From contig NZ_JAGIYQ010000008.1 in assembly GCF_017814275.1 (NCBI RefSeq), forward strand, positions 62,001 through 126,000: 64,000 nucleotides of DNA, written 5' to 3'. Under the pieces are notes generated by a model, which was not told the origin of the DNA, made no database searches, and was given only the letters and a program-made list of their open reading frames with translations. Source of the stretch: Gottfriedia endophytica. GTDB lineage: Bacteria > Bacillota > Bacilli > Bacillales > Bacillaceae_G. The translations under genes and the position numbers were made by a program. This document shows, one piece after another, positions 45,088 to 52,715 of this stretch (positions are counted from its first letter, which is position 1; the number at the start of each line of letters is the position of its first letter).

Positions 45088-45161
45088 CAGGGAACAAAGG
45101 GATAGGGAATAGGGGACAAGGGACAAGGAATAAGGAAATAGGGAACAAGGACAAAGGGAAT
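45088..45161. repeat. Low-complexity GGGAACAAGG-type tract (second)
   Basis: Purine-rich degenerate tandem of GGGAACAAAGGGATAGGGAA-like units, related to 10620-10680 and likewise placed directly before a half copy of the GC-core repeat. Confidence 0.65.
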
Positions 45162-45232
45162 AGGCGGTTCTGTACGCCCCACGGAAAGTGAGCATCCTAT
45201 GTTCCGAAACCATAATTTTTTAGAAAAAAGCC
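45162..45232 (+). repeat. GC-core repeat, right half only
   Basis: Contains ACGCCCCACGGAAAGTGAGC and ATCCTATGTTCC, then a degraded AT-rich end with AAAAAAGCC. The left half is missing. Confidence 0.65.
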
Positions 45233-45266
45233 ATTGTAAAATTAAAGAAATGTAGGGGAAGTAATT

Positions 45267-45875
45267 ATGCGAGTAGTTCGTCGTGTTCTTTTTTTCATTG
45301 CCGGCATTTTTATCTTAACTTTAGGGGTTAGTTTAACAATTAAAGCAGGATTAGGAGCTGGAGCATGGGATGCATTATCTGTAGGCGAATCAAAAACATT
45401 TGGATTATCGGTTGGTAAATGGGTGATTATTAATGGGATCATCCTTCTATTTGTTAATGCATTCTTACAAAAACGACGTCCAGAATGGTTAGCCATTATT
45501 ACGTTCACTTTAATCGGGCAATTCATTGATTTTTGGTTATATGTTGTTTTAGAGGATACCTCATTTTCAAGTTTCTTTATTCGTTTCTGTATTTTAATAA
45601 TAGGAATGCTTCTTCTCGCGATAGGTGTAGCAACCTACCTTCAACCAAAGTTCCCAACTAATCCCATTGATAATTTAATGTTATCTTTGCATATACGGTT
45701 TGGTCTAAGTCTCGGCGTTGCTAAAACAATTGGGGAAGTTTTTGCTTTTGTATTGGCATTCCTTTTACATGGTTCAATTGGAGTAGGGACTGTCATTATC
45801 ACTTTATTTATTGGTCCCATTATTCAATGGTTGAACATAAAATTATTAAGCTTATATAAAAAGTGGACTAGATAG
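45267..45875 (+). CDS. YczE-like membrane protein
   Basis: 202 aa membrane protein with five hydrophobic segments, of the YczE/YyaS family. The N-terminal LGVSLTIKAGLGAGAWDAL is diagnostic of the family, and PTNPIDNLMLSLHIRFG follows in the middle. YczE in B. subtilis is needed for bacillaene/surfactin-type production in some strains; the general function is unknown. GGGGAAG precedes ATG. Terminator follows. Confidence 0.8.
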   Translation: MRVVRRVLFFIAGIFILTLGVSLTIKAGLGAGAWDALSVGESKTFGLSVGKWVIINGIILLFVNAFLQKRRPEWLAIITFTLIGQFIDFWLYVVLEDTSFSSFFIRFCILIIGMLLLAIGVATYLQPKFPTNPIDNLMLSLHIRFGLSLGVAKTIGEVFAFVLAFLLHGSIGVGTVIITLFIGPIIQWLNIKLLSLYKKWTR

Positions 45876-45908
45876 AATTTCTACAAGAATGTAGAGGTTC
45901 TTTTTTTA
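45874..45908 (+). terminator. Terminator after the yczE-like gene
   Basis: AGAATTTCTAC / GTAGAGGTTCT imperfect stem and a seven-T run. Confidence 0.75.
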
Positions 45909-46128
45909 GACTCTTTTAAAATATTGTTGCTAATGATTTTGTAATTTAAAAGACAGAAGATGATTGGAACGGAAGGGTGCTCGACTCCTGTGGGAGATGC
46001 GTGAAGGCTGAGACCCCACAGGAGCGTATGCGACGAGGAGGCTCAGCTCACGCCCCTAGGAAAGCGAGCACCCTGGAGTGGAAATCATTACACATACTGA
46101 AATAGCAACAAAGTATAAGAAAACGGCC
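45907..46128 (+). repeat. GC-core repeat, full copy
   Basis: Left arm ACTCTTTTAAAATATTGTTG, core with CTCGACTCCTGTGGGAGATG and GGCTGAGACCCCACAGGAGC, stem GCTGAG/CTCAGC, then GGAAATCATTACACATACT and right arm AATAGCAACAAAGTATAAG. The right end reaches into the leader of yfkD. Confidence 0.85.
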
Positions 46129-46227
46129 TTTTTTATGAGTCTGCAGTACTTTTTTATACATAATTTTTATTTAACAGTTAATGCTAAGCATAGAAAAAAA
46201 CTTTCTATAATTGAAAGGAGCACAACT

Positions 46228-47028
46228 ATGCTCAGATGGGGTAAATACATTTTAACCATAAGTTTGATCTTTATGTTCAGTATTCTTAACATTCAACCAA
46301 CTAAAGCGACTACACACAATTTTAAAGTGCCTGGTTCAGTAATGAATATATCAAAAGAAAATACATATCCAAATCCTGATCAAAATATACCGAGTCTTCA
46401 ACCAGGAAGTTTTGCAAAAAAACTGATTGAATCATCTAATGTTAAAATTGATAATCAAGTATTAATTCGGATGTTAAATGAATCATCTGTTTCAAATGCA
46501 CCACTTGCTATTGGTTACAGAGCTAAAATATTTTTAGGATTATGGCCGTTAAATTATGAATCTAAAGAAACGACAGTAAATTGGCAATACCAAAAGGTGA
46601 ATACAAATCTTCTTGATAATCGAGGAGAAATCTCATACAATCGTTTAATGTTTTTCCAAAATACACAAAGAATTATAAGAGGTGGCCTAACATCAAAAAT
46701 TCGTGATACTGAAGATGTGAAAAGTATGATGATGAAAAAGGCAATGGAAAAAACACAACTACCACTTGCTTTCCACACTGTTATCGGTCCTGGTACGAAG
46801 AGTGAAAGAGTATATAATGTACCACCAAAACAAATTGGCTATTTATATGCTTATTGTCCTGCAGTAAATGAAAAAGGAAAAATTACTTTTGGTGAAGTCT
46901 ATTTAATTTTAAAAGGGAATAAAAGAAGTTTACTCGTAAAAAATGTTATTTCACAAGGCATTGGGGCTTGGATTCCTGTACAAGATCATCTTTCATTGGG
47001 TTATCTTGCAACTAGCCACCCGAAATAG
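46228..47028 (+). CDS. yfkD: YfkD-like secreted protein
   Basis: 266 aa exported protein. The signal peptide is MLRWGKYILTISLIFMFSI with likely cleavage after TKA (about residue 30). The body has no recognised enzyme motif; NPDQNIPSLQPGSFAKKLI and YNVPPKQIGYLYAYCP fit the YfkD family. The frame is open upstream to 46078 into the repeat, but AAAGGAG eight bases before ATG 46228, and the signal peptide, fix the start. Adjacent chaA (yfkE) and yfkAB support the assignment. Function unknown. Confidence 0.82.
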   Translation: MLRWGKYILTISLIFMFSILNIQPTKATTHNFKVPGSVMNISKENTYPNPDQNIPSLQPGSFAKKLIESSNVKIDNQVLIRMLNESSVSNAPLAIGYRAKIFLGLWPLNYESKETTVNWQYQKVNTNLLDNRGEISYNRLMFFQNTQRIIRGGLTSKIRDTEDVKSMMMKKAMEKTQLPLAFHTVIGPGTKSERVYNVPPKQIGYLYAYCPAVNEKGKITFGEVYLILKGNKRSLLVKNVISQGIGAWIPVQDHLSLGYLATSHPK

Positions 47029-47044
47029 ACTATATGTTGGTAAG

Positions 47045-47073
47045 AAACTTTCCATCGTTTTGGAAAGTTTTTT
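47045..47073 (+). terminator. Terminator after yfkD
   Basis: AAACTTTCCA / TGGAAAGTTT hairpin, then TTTTA. Confidence 0.8.
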
Positions 47074-47096
47074 ATGTTGTAATCAAAAAAATAGAA

Positions 47097-47124
47097 ACAG
47101 CTAAGCCATTTAACGCTTAGCTGT
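47097..47124 (-). terminator. Terminator of the 56-aa gene
   Basis: Minus strand ACAGCTAAGC / GCTTAGCTGT, then TTCTATTTTTTTG. Confidence 0.78.
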
Positions 47125-47155
47125 AATACATTGAATTTCATTATACATCATCTTT

Positions 47156-47326
47156 TTAAAATGTTTCAGGTTCGTATCCATTATTTTTACAATATTCTAG
47201 ATAAGTATCAAAGAATTGGTTACGAAAATGTTCATATTGCTCACTACTTATATGGCTTTCATGTAAATCGGGATATTCAGAACTTAGATATTCACCATAC
47301 CAATATATATCCTTTGCAAATTTCAT
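47156..47326 (-). CDS. Small acidic hypothetical protein, 56 aa
   Basis: Short frame with TTGGAGTG eight bases before ATG 47326 and its own terminator. The product MKFAKDIYWYGEYLSSEYPD... is rich in Tyr, Glu and Asp with no hydrophobic segment. No family is recognised. Ribosome site, terminator and amino-acid composition support a real gene. Confidence 0.65.
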   Translation of the reverse strand: MKFAKDIYWYGEYLSSEYPDLHESHISSEQYEHFRNQFFDTYLEYCKNNGYEPETF

Positions 47327-47397
47327 GCTATCACTCCAATCTAGCGATAGTATCCACGAAAAACAAAATAGTATGCATAATTCTGTTTGAACAAATA

Positions 47398-47427
47398 AAA
47401 ATTCTGGCTTAACATAAGCCAGAATTT
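47398..47427 (-). terminator. Terminator of yfkAB
   Basis: AAATTCTGGCTT / AAGCCAGAATTT, T-rich on the minus-strand side, 12 bases after the stop. Confidence 0.88.
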
Positions 47428-47438
47428 GAAAGATAAGA

Positions 47439-48554
47439 TTAGATTCTTGTAGAAAGCTCTTTAAAGTTTGTAGATGGATAATAGCTATTTTTAACTAGTA
47501 TATTTGGACCTAAGCACTGAACAGATGGACAATGACAGCTGAGTTCTTTTGCTGTGTTAGAAGCAGTCCATGTGTCGTAAGCTTCTTGAAGTGTATGAGT
47601 TTGAATGTTTCCTAAGTTAGGGACATCTCCAAAATCAGTTACGATGACACTTCCATCAAAAATATTAACGTTAAGTCTTGAGCGGCCATCTGGATCATTT
47701 CGTAAAGTTACATTTTTACTGTTGTATAATCGCTTAATCATTTTTAGGTCTTCGTCATCTTGGCTACAAGCATAGAATGGCAAAGTACCAAATAGCATCC
47801 AAATGTTTTCATCTCGTGTATTTAATAAAGTTGAAATTGCTTCTCTTAACTCTTCTTTTGTTAGTACTTCAAGATTACTTGCAAAGTCACTCGGATACAT
47901 AGGATGCACTTCATGACGTTGGCACTTCATTTCCTCTACGATTTGACGATGGATTGTTTCTAAGTAAGGCAGTGTTCGTTTATTTAACATTGTTTCAGCA
48001 GATACCATAACACCTGCTTCAGATAAACGACGGCTGTTTTCAATCATATTGTAGTACAGTTTTGCACGTTGCTCATAAGAAGGTTTTCGATCCATCATTG
48101 CGAAACCTGCTTCGACAAATTCATCAACAGTTCCCCAGTTATGAGAGATATGTAGTACGTCTAAATATGGAATAATTTTTTCATAACGATCAAAATCTAA
48201 TGTTAAATTTGAATTGATCTGCGTGCGGACACCACGCTCATGTGCATATTTTAAAAGAGGCACAACATAACCATCTAACATTTTATTTGAAAGCATTGGT
48301 TCTCCACCAGTGATACTAATTGCTCGTAGATGCTCTATTTCGTCAAGTCGTGATGTCAGTAAATCAAGAGGCAATGGATTTGGATCTTTTGGCTGGAGTG
48401 TATAGCCTACTGCACAGTGCTCGCAGCGCATGTTACATATAGTAGTAGTTGTAAATTCTACATTACTTAAAATATTTTTCCCGTGCTCTTTCACATCTAG
48501 ATAAGCTTCCCACGGATCATAAGTAGGTGTGATTTTTTGTAGTAAATTTTTCAT
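47439..48554 (-). CDS. yfkAB: Radical SAM/CxCxxxxC motif protein YfkAB
   Basis: 371 aa radical SAM enzyme. The cluster motif is TTICNMRCEHC (CxxxCxxC, about residues 40-48), followed by SITGGEPMLSNK. The C-terminal extension carries ELSCHCPSVQCLGPN (CxCxxxxC), the defining second motif of the family. In B. subtilis 168 the gene is split as yfkA/yfkB by a sequencing or frameshift difference; here it is a single frame. Substrate and reaction are unknown. Neighbour of yfkD and yfjT as in B. subtilis. Confidence 0.92.
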   Translation of the reverse strand: MKNLLQKITPTYDPWEAYLDVKEHGKNILSNVEFTTTTICNMRCEHCAVGYTLQPKDPNPLPLDLLTSRLDEIEHLRAISITGGEPMLSNKMLDGYVVPLLKYAHERGVRTQINSNLTLDFDRYEKIIPYLDVLHISHNWGTVDEFVEAGFAMMDRKPSYEQRAKLYYNMIENSRRLSEAGVMVSAETMLNKRTLPYLETIHRQIVEEMKCQRHEVHPMYPSDFASNLEVLTKEELREAISTLLNTRDENIWMLFGTLPFYACSQDDEDLKMIKRLYNSKNVTLRNDPDGRSRLNVNIFDGSVIVTDFGDVPNLGNIQTHTLQEAYDTWTASNTAKELSCHCPSVQCLGPNILVKNSYYPSTNFKELSTRI

Positions 48555-48775
48555 TTCTGCTCTCCTTTACTGATTGATTTTCAATTCAATCAGAACGAAA
48601 CAAAATTAGTCGAATTTTGTCATTTATATAGTTCTTATCCTATTATAATGAAAGAACTTAAGAGATGCACAGTTTTTTCGAATAAGTAAAAAAATGAATT
48701 AAAAAAGTCAAGCATTCAGTTTGCTACAAAAGAAGGGTATAATATAATAAATTGCTGATTGAAAGGATGAGCTCC

Positions 48776-48943
48776 ATGGAAGCAACAAATCAAAAGGATC
48801 AATTATCATATATTAAAGAAAAATTTTCAGCTGTAATGGAAACAATTGAATCACTAGAAGCAGAAGAATTAAATCTTGAAGAATTAGATCAGCTTATCTC
48901 AGTGTTAGATGATATAGAAACTAAATGTAAAGAAATTCAATAA
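48776..48943 (+). CDS. yfjT: SE1561/YfjT-like small protein
   Basis: 55 aa acidic, helical protein (MEATNQKDQLSYIKEKF..., LDQLISVLDDIETKCKEI). It matches the SE1561 family, YfjT in B. subtilis, of unknown function. Upstream TTG 48752 and ATG 48767 are in frame, but GAAAGGA is spaced for ATG 48776. Divergent from yfkAB; terminator follows. Confidence 0.78.
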   Translation: MEATNQKDQLSYIKEKFSAVMETIESLEAEELNLEELDQLISVLDDIETKCKEIQ

Positions 48944-48949
48944 GTAAGT

Positions 48950-48986
48950 AAAGGAGAAGTGCAGATAACTGTGCCTCTCCTTTTTT
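48950..48986 (+). terminator. Terminator after yfjT
   Basis: AAAGGAGA / TCTCCTTTTTT stem with an inner GCAG/CTGTGC part. Confidence 0.78.
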
Positions 48987-49001
48987 ACATATCTTCAATA
49001 C

Positions 49002-49544
49002 CTATTCATTTTTTATAAATCTATCTTTGATACTTTGAGTAAATCGGTCAGACTTTCCTCTTGGAACGCTTAGGGTTTTCCAACCATCATTTTTTATGAG
49101 CTTTCCTATGTAGAGGATTTGGCCGATGTGAAGTGAATAATGGGAGATTTGTCTTTGAAGTGCTTCCATTACTGAGTGGGGTTCTGATCTTATATAGACA
49201 GTTTTTAAAATATCTTCTTCTTTTAAGTCAGACAAAGCTTTAAACAGTGTTTCCCATCCGAAATTCCATGCAGCCAAAAGTTCTTCTTTTGAAATATATC
49301 CATCTTCAAATTCGGTATCCCTATTTCGATTAGGTTTTTCCCCGTCTGAAGTTAAAAATGACGTGAACCTTGAAATCATGTTCCCGCTAATATGTTTTAC
49401 CAATATTGCAACGCTGTTTGATTCTCTATTTGGTAAAAAATGAAGCTCCTCAAAAGTTAATTGCTCTATTGCACCTTCTGCCAGTGTTTTCATGCTTTTA
49501 AAGTTTTGGTGAACTACATTTAAATAAGCTTTTTCTGTGTTCAT
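49002..49544 (-). CDS. DinB-like/DUF1572 protein
   Basis: 180 aa four-helix-bundle protein of the DinB/YfiT superfamily. NSVAILVKHISGNM supplies the first metal-ligand His and RQISHYSLHIGQILYIGKL the second pair, the usual His triad. Members include thiol-transferases, but many, including DUF1572, have no known reaction. Start ATG 49544 or the adjacent ATG 49547 both suit GAGGTG. Confidence 0.75.
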   Translation of the reverse strand: MNTEKAYLNVVHQNFKSMKTLAEGAIEQLTFEELHFLPNRESNSVAILVKHISGNMISRFTSFLTSDGEKPNRNRDTEFEDGYISKEELLAAWNFGWETLFKALSDLKEEDILKTVYIRSEPHSVMEALQRQISHYSLHIGQILYIGKLIKNDGWKTLSVPRGKSDRFTQSIKDRFIKNE

Positions 49545-49729
49545 CATTTTCACCTCAGTTTAAGTATTCTTTTCTTTTATTGCATCATTACTAATTTCTT
49601 CATCGTAAATAAAAGAACCTTTATTCAACATTTAATTGTAAAAAAATGGAATTTTCCCTTCATTCTGACAATTTTTTTATTTTTTTTGTGTTATATTCAA
49701 AAAAAACACAGAAATTGGAGGAGAAGGTA

Positions 49730-50671
49730 ATGGACTATAGCGTTGGTATTTTAGGGATTGGATCAAATGTTCCTGAACAAGTCGTAACGAATGAAGAAAT
49801 GGCGAAACGATTTGATGTTTCAGAACGAGCAATTGTCAGAAAAACTGGCATTATAGAAAGACGTTATGAATCTCCTGACACTTCACTTACAGATATGTGC
49901 GTAGTTGCAGCACTTCGAGCAATTGAAGATGCTGGCGTCAGGGCAAGCGAAATTGAGATGGTTATCATTGGAACGAATACTCATGATACGTTTATCACAT
50001 CAGCTCTTGTGCAAGATAGAATTGGGGCAACAAAATGTGCAGGATTAGACTTAATTGCAGGGTGTTCAAGTTTTATTACTGCATTCGCTACTGGCGCCCA
50101 ATTTGTTCAAACAGGATTATACAAAAATGTATTGGTTGTTGCAGTCGATAAGTGTTCATCACTTATTAATCCAATGGACAAGCAAACGGCTCTACTATTT
50201 GCAGATGGTGCATCCGCTGTTGTAGTAGGAAGAGTTTCAAAAGACAGAGGGATACTTGGTATCGACATGCAAATGGACGGAAGCGGAGGAAAACATCTTC
50301 ATTTAGATGAAAATCACCAAATTTTTATGAATGGCGATGCAGTGTATGAATTTGCCACAGAGCGATTGCCAAAAGCAATTAATACGATTCTTGAAGTATC
50401 TAATATTGATCTATCGGATGTTGATTACATTGTTCCTCATCAAGCAAATTTAAAGATTATTGAAAAAGGAATGAAAGAATTAGATTTTCCAATGAAAAAA
50501 GTACATACATATACTATTCAATACTACGGTAATTCCTCTGCACCAACGATACCTATTGGACTTGACCATGAAGTAAAAGCAGGAAACATAAAAGATGGTG
50601 ATGTCGTTGTTCTTGTTGGCTACGGAGCTGGTCTTGGTTGGGGTTCAATCGCACTTCGCTGGGGAAAATAG
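49730..50671 (+). CDS. fabH: 3-oxoacyl-ACP synthase III family (FabH-like)
   Basis: Condensing enzyme of 313 aa that starts fatty-acid synthesis by joining acyl-CoA to malonyl-ACP. The catalytic triad is visible: Cys in LDLIAGCSSF (about residue 108), His in VPHQANLKI (about 236) and Asn in YYGNSSAPT (about 266). GYGAGLGWGS ends the protein as in FabH. ATG 49730 follows GGAGGAGAAGG; an upstream ATG at 49646 lies in AT-rich non-coding sequence. The Asn loop GNSSAPT differs from the usual GNTSSAS, so it may be a specialised paralogue. Gene is alone, not with other fab genes. Confidence 0.87.
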   Translation: MDYSVGILGIGSNVPEQVVTNEEMAKRFDVSERAIVRKTGIIERRYESPDTSLTDMCVVAALRAIEDAGVRASEIEMVIIGTNTHDTFITSALVQDRIGATKCAGLDLIAGCSSFITAFATGAQFVQTGLYKNVLVVAVDKCSSLINPMDKQTALLFADGASAVVVGRVSKDRGILGIDMQMDGSGGKHLHLDENHQIFMNGDAVYEFATERLPKAINTILEVSNIDLSDVDYIVPHQANLKIIEKGMKELDFPMKKVHTYTIQYYGNSSAPTIPIGLDHEVKAGNIKDGDVVVLVGYGAGLGWGSIALRWGK

Positions 50672-50769
50672 TAGATATAAAACAATAAAAAAGCAATTCT
50701 TCTCTTACTATATACTCCAAATTCAACCTAGTCCACTTTATGTCTCTATTTTTCAATGCAAACCAATCC

Positions 50770-50930
50770 ACTCACGTATTTCTAACTGTCCAGCTACAGC
50801 GACCAGCTCTTCGGTCATTTCACAAATAACAATTGAAGCGAAGGGCATGCTTCATTTGTTATTTGTTCCAATGCCTTTCAGAGCAAAACGGGTCGCTTTC
50901 GCATTTCTAACTGGCTCTCTTATTCCAAGT
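50770..50930. repeat. CTAGCTC hairpin repeat, copy 2
   Basis: Homologous to 31418-31543. Outer arms AGCGACC / GGTCGCT replace GTAGACT / AGTCTAC, the centre is CAAATAACAATTGAAGC / GCTTCATTTGTTATTTG, while AGCTCTTCGGTCATTTC and CCAATGCCTTTCAGAGC are conserved. It lies between fabH and fumA. Confidence 0.78.
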
Positions 50931-50989
50931 GTATTATAATTGGAAGGGGAAAATTCTGTCTTTTTTAATGTATAAGGGGGAGAAAAGGG

Positions 50990-52540
50990 ATGCAACAAGT
51001 GGAACAGAAAGTTAGTCAATTACAGGAAAGTATTTATGAATTAATTGTTGAAACGTCTACGAATTTACCAAAGGATGTACGTAAGGCGGTTAAGCAGGCA
51101 AAATTAAATGAAACGGCTGGTACTCGTAGTGCGATGGCACTTGAAACAATTACAAATAATATAACGATGGCTGAAACAGATGTTTCACCAATTTGTCAGG
51201 ATACTGGTATGCCAACATTTAAAGTTAAGACTCCTGTTGGTGTAAATCAGCTTGAAATTAAAGATGCAATTCATCATGCAATTGTACGAGCAACAAAAGA
51301 CGGTAAGCTTCGTTCTAATTCTGTTGACTCGCTTTTTGGAAAGAATAGTGGAAACAATTTAGGCCCAGGTACTCCTGTTATTAAATTTGAACAACATGAA
51401 AATGATTATATCGACATTCGTTTAATCTTAAAAGGTGGCGGATGTGAAAATAAAAATATTCAATACAGCTTACCTTGTGAATTAGAAGGTCTTGGAAAAG
51501 CTGGTCGTGATTTAGACGGTATTCGTAAATGCATTTTACACAGTGTATACCAAGCACAAGGTCAAGGATGTAGCGCAGGATTTATTGGTGTTGGAATCGG
51601 TGGAGATCGTACAAGTGGTTATGAATTAGCAAAAGATCAATTATTCCGTTTAGTAGATGATGTAAACCCAATTGAAGAGCTTCGTCTAATGGAAGATTAT
51701 ATTATGGAAAATGCTAACAAACTTGGCGTAGGTACGATGGGATTCGGTGGAGAAACAACTCTACTTGGCTGTAAAATTGGTGTGATGAACCGCCTACCAG
51801 CAAGTTTCTTTGTATCAGTAGCTTATAACTGTTGGGCATATCGTCGTTTAGGTATGAAATTAAATGCAGCAACTGGTGAAATTACTAGTTGGTTATATAA
51901 AGACGGTGAAGATATTTCCTTTACAAAAGATGCTGGGCAAGAAACAACTGAAAAAACTCGTGAAGTAAAATTAGTTGCTCCAATTACTGAAGAGCAAATC
52001 CGTGAGCTTCGTGTAGGGGATGTTGTATCAATTAGCGGCATGATGTACACAGGTCGTGATGCAATTCATCACCATCTATCAAGTCATGATGATGCACCTG
52101 TAGACTTAAATGGTCAAGTTATCTATCATTGTGGACCGGTTGTAGTAAAAGATAAAGACGGTAAATATGAAATTAAAGCTGCTGGACCAACGACAAGTAT
52201 TCGTGAGGAGCCTTACCAAGGTGATATCATGAAAAAATTTGGTATTCGTGCAGTAATCGGTAAAGGTGGAATGGGTGCAAAAACCCTGAAAGCATTAGAA
52301 GAACATGGTGGAGTGTACTTAAACGCAATTGGTGGAGCGGCACAATACTACGCGCGTTGTATTAAAGAAGTAAAAGGTGTAGATTTCTTAGACTTTGGTA
52401 TTCCAGAAGCAATGTGGCATCTACAAGTAGAAGACTTTAAAGCAGTTGTTACAATGGATTCTCATGGAAATAGCTTACACAGAGAAGTTGACCAAGATTC
52501 ATTACAAAAACTTGCAACAATGGCTGAACGAGTATTCTAA
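50990..52540 (+). CDS. fumA: Class I fumarate hydratase (4Fe-4S)
   Basis: Iron-sulfur fumarase of 516 aa converting fumarate to malate in the TCA cycle. N-terminal alpha part: AETDVSPICQDTGMP with the first cluster Cys, GGGCENKN with the second and GQGCSAGFIGVGIGGDRTSG with the third. The C-terminal beta part (from about residue 330) has LRVGDVVSISGMMYTGRDA and GPTTSIREEPY. GGGGGAG precedes ATG. B. subtilis uses class II CitG; a class I enzyme is usual in B. cereus-like genomes. Confidence 0.93.
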   Translation: MQQVEQKVSQLQESIYELIVETSTNLPKDVRKAVKQAKLNETAGTRSAMALETITNNITMAETDVSPICQDTGMPTFKVKTPVGVNQLEIKDAIHHAIVRATKDGKLRSNSVDSLFGKNSGNNLGPGTPVIKFEQHENDYIDIRLILKGGGCENKNIQYSLPCELEGLGKAGRDLDGIRKCILHSVYQAQGQGCSAGFIGVGIGGDRTSGYELAKDQLFRLVDDVNPIEELRLMEDYIMENANKLGVGTMGFGGETTLLGCKIGVMNRLPASFFVSVAYNCWAYRRLGMKLNAATGEITSWLYKDGEDISFTKDAGQETTEKTREVKLVAPITEEQIRELRVGDVVSISGMMYTGRDAIHHHLSSHDDAPVDLNGQVIYHCGPVVVKDKDGKYEIKAAGPTTSIREEPYQGDIMKKFGIRAVIGKGGMGAKTLKALEEHGGVYLNAIGGAAQYYARCIKEVKGVDFLDFGIPEAMWHLQVEDFKAVVTMDSHGNSLHREVDQDSLQKLATMAERVF

Positions 52541-52573
52541 GACCGAAGTAAATCGAGTAGGATAAAATAAACG

Positions 52574-52605
52574 AAAAACTGAACTCATTAGGGTTCAGTT
52601 TTTTC
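52574..52605 (+). terminator. Terminator after fumA
   Basis: AAAAACTGAAC / GTTCAGTTTTTT hairpin. Confidence 0.9.
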
Positions 52606-52715
52606 TTTGTAAGTGAGTAGAAATCAACTAATCTTTCCTACCTAAGTTTCTCGTATTTTTTAGATAAGGTAGCAAATACTAAACAAAAAATGGGAAAGGT
52701 AGTTGATTGTAATAG

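Noticed and set aside
47131-47412. 93-codon plus-strand frame downstream of yfkD
   Set aside because: It is antisense to the 56-aa minus-strand gene that has a ribosome site and terminator; the plus frame has neither.
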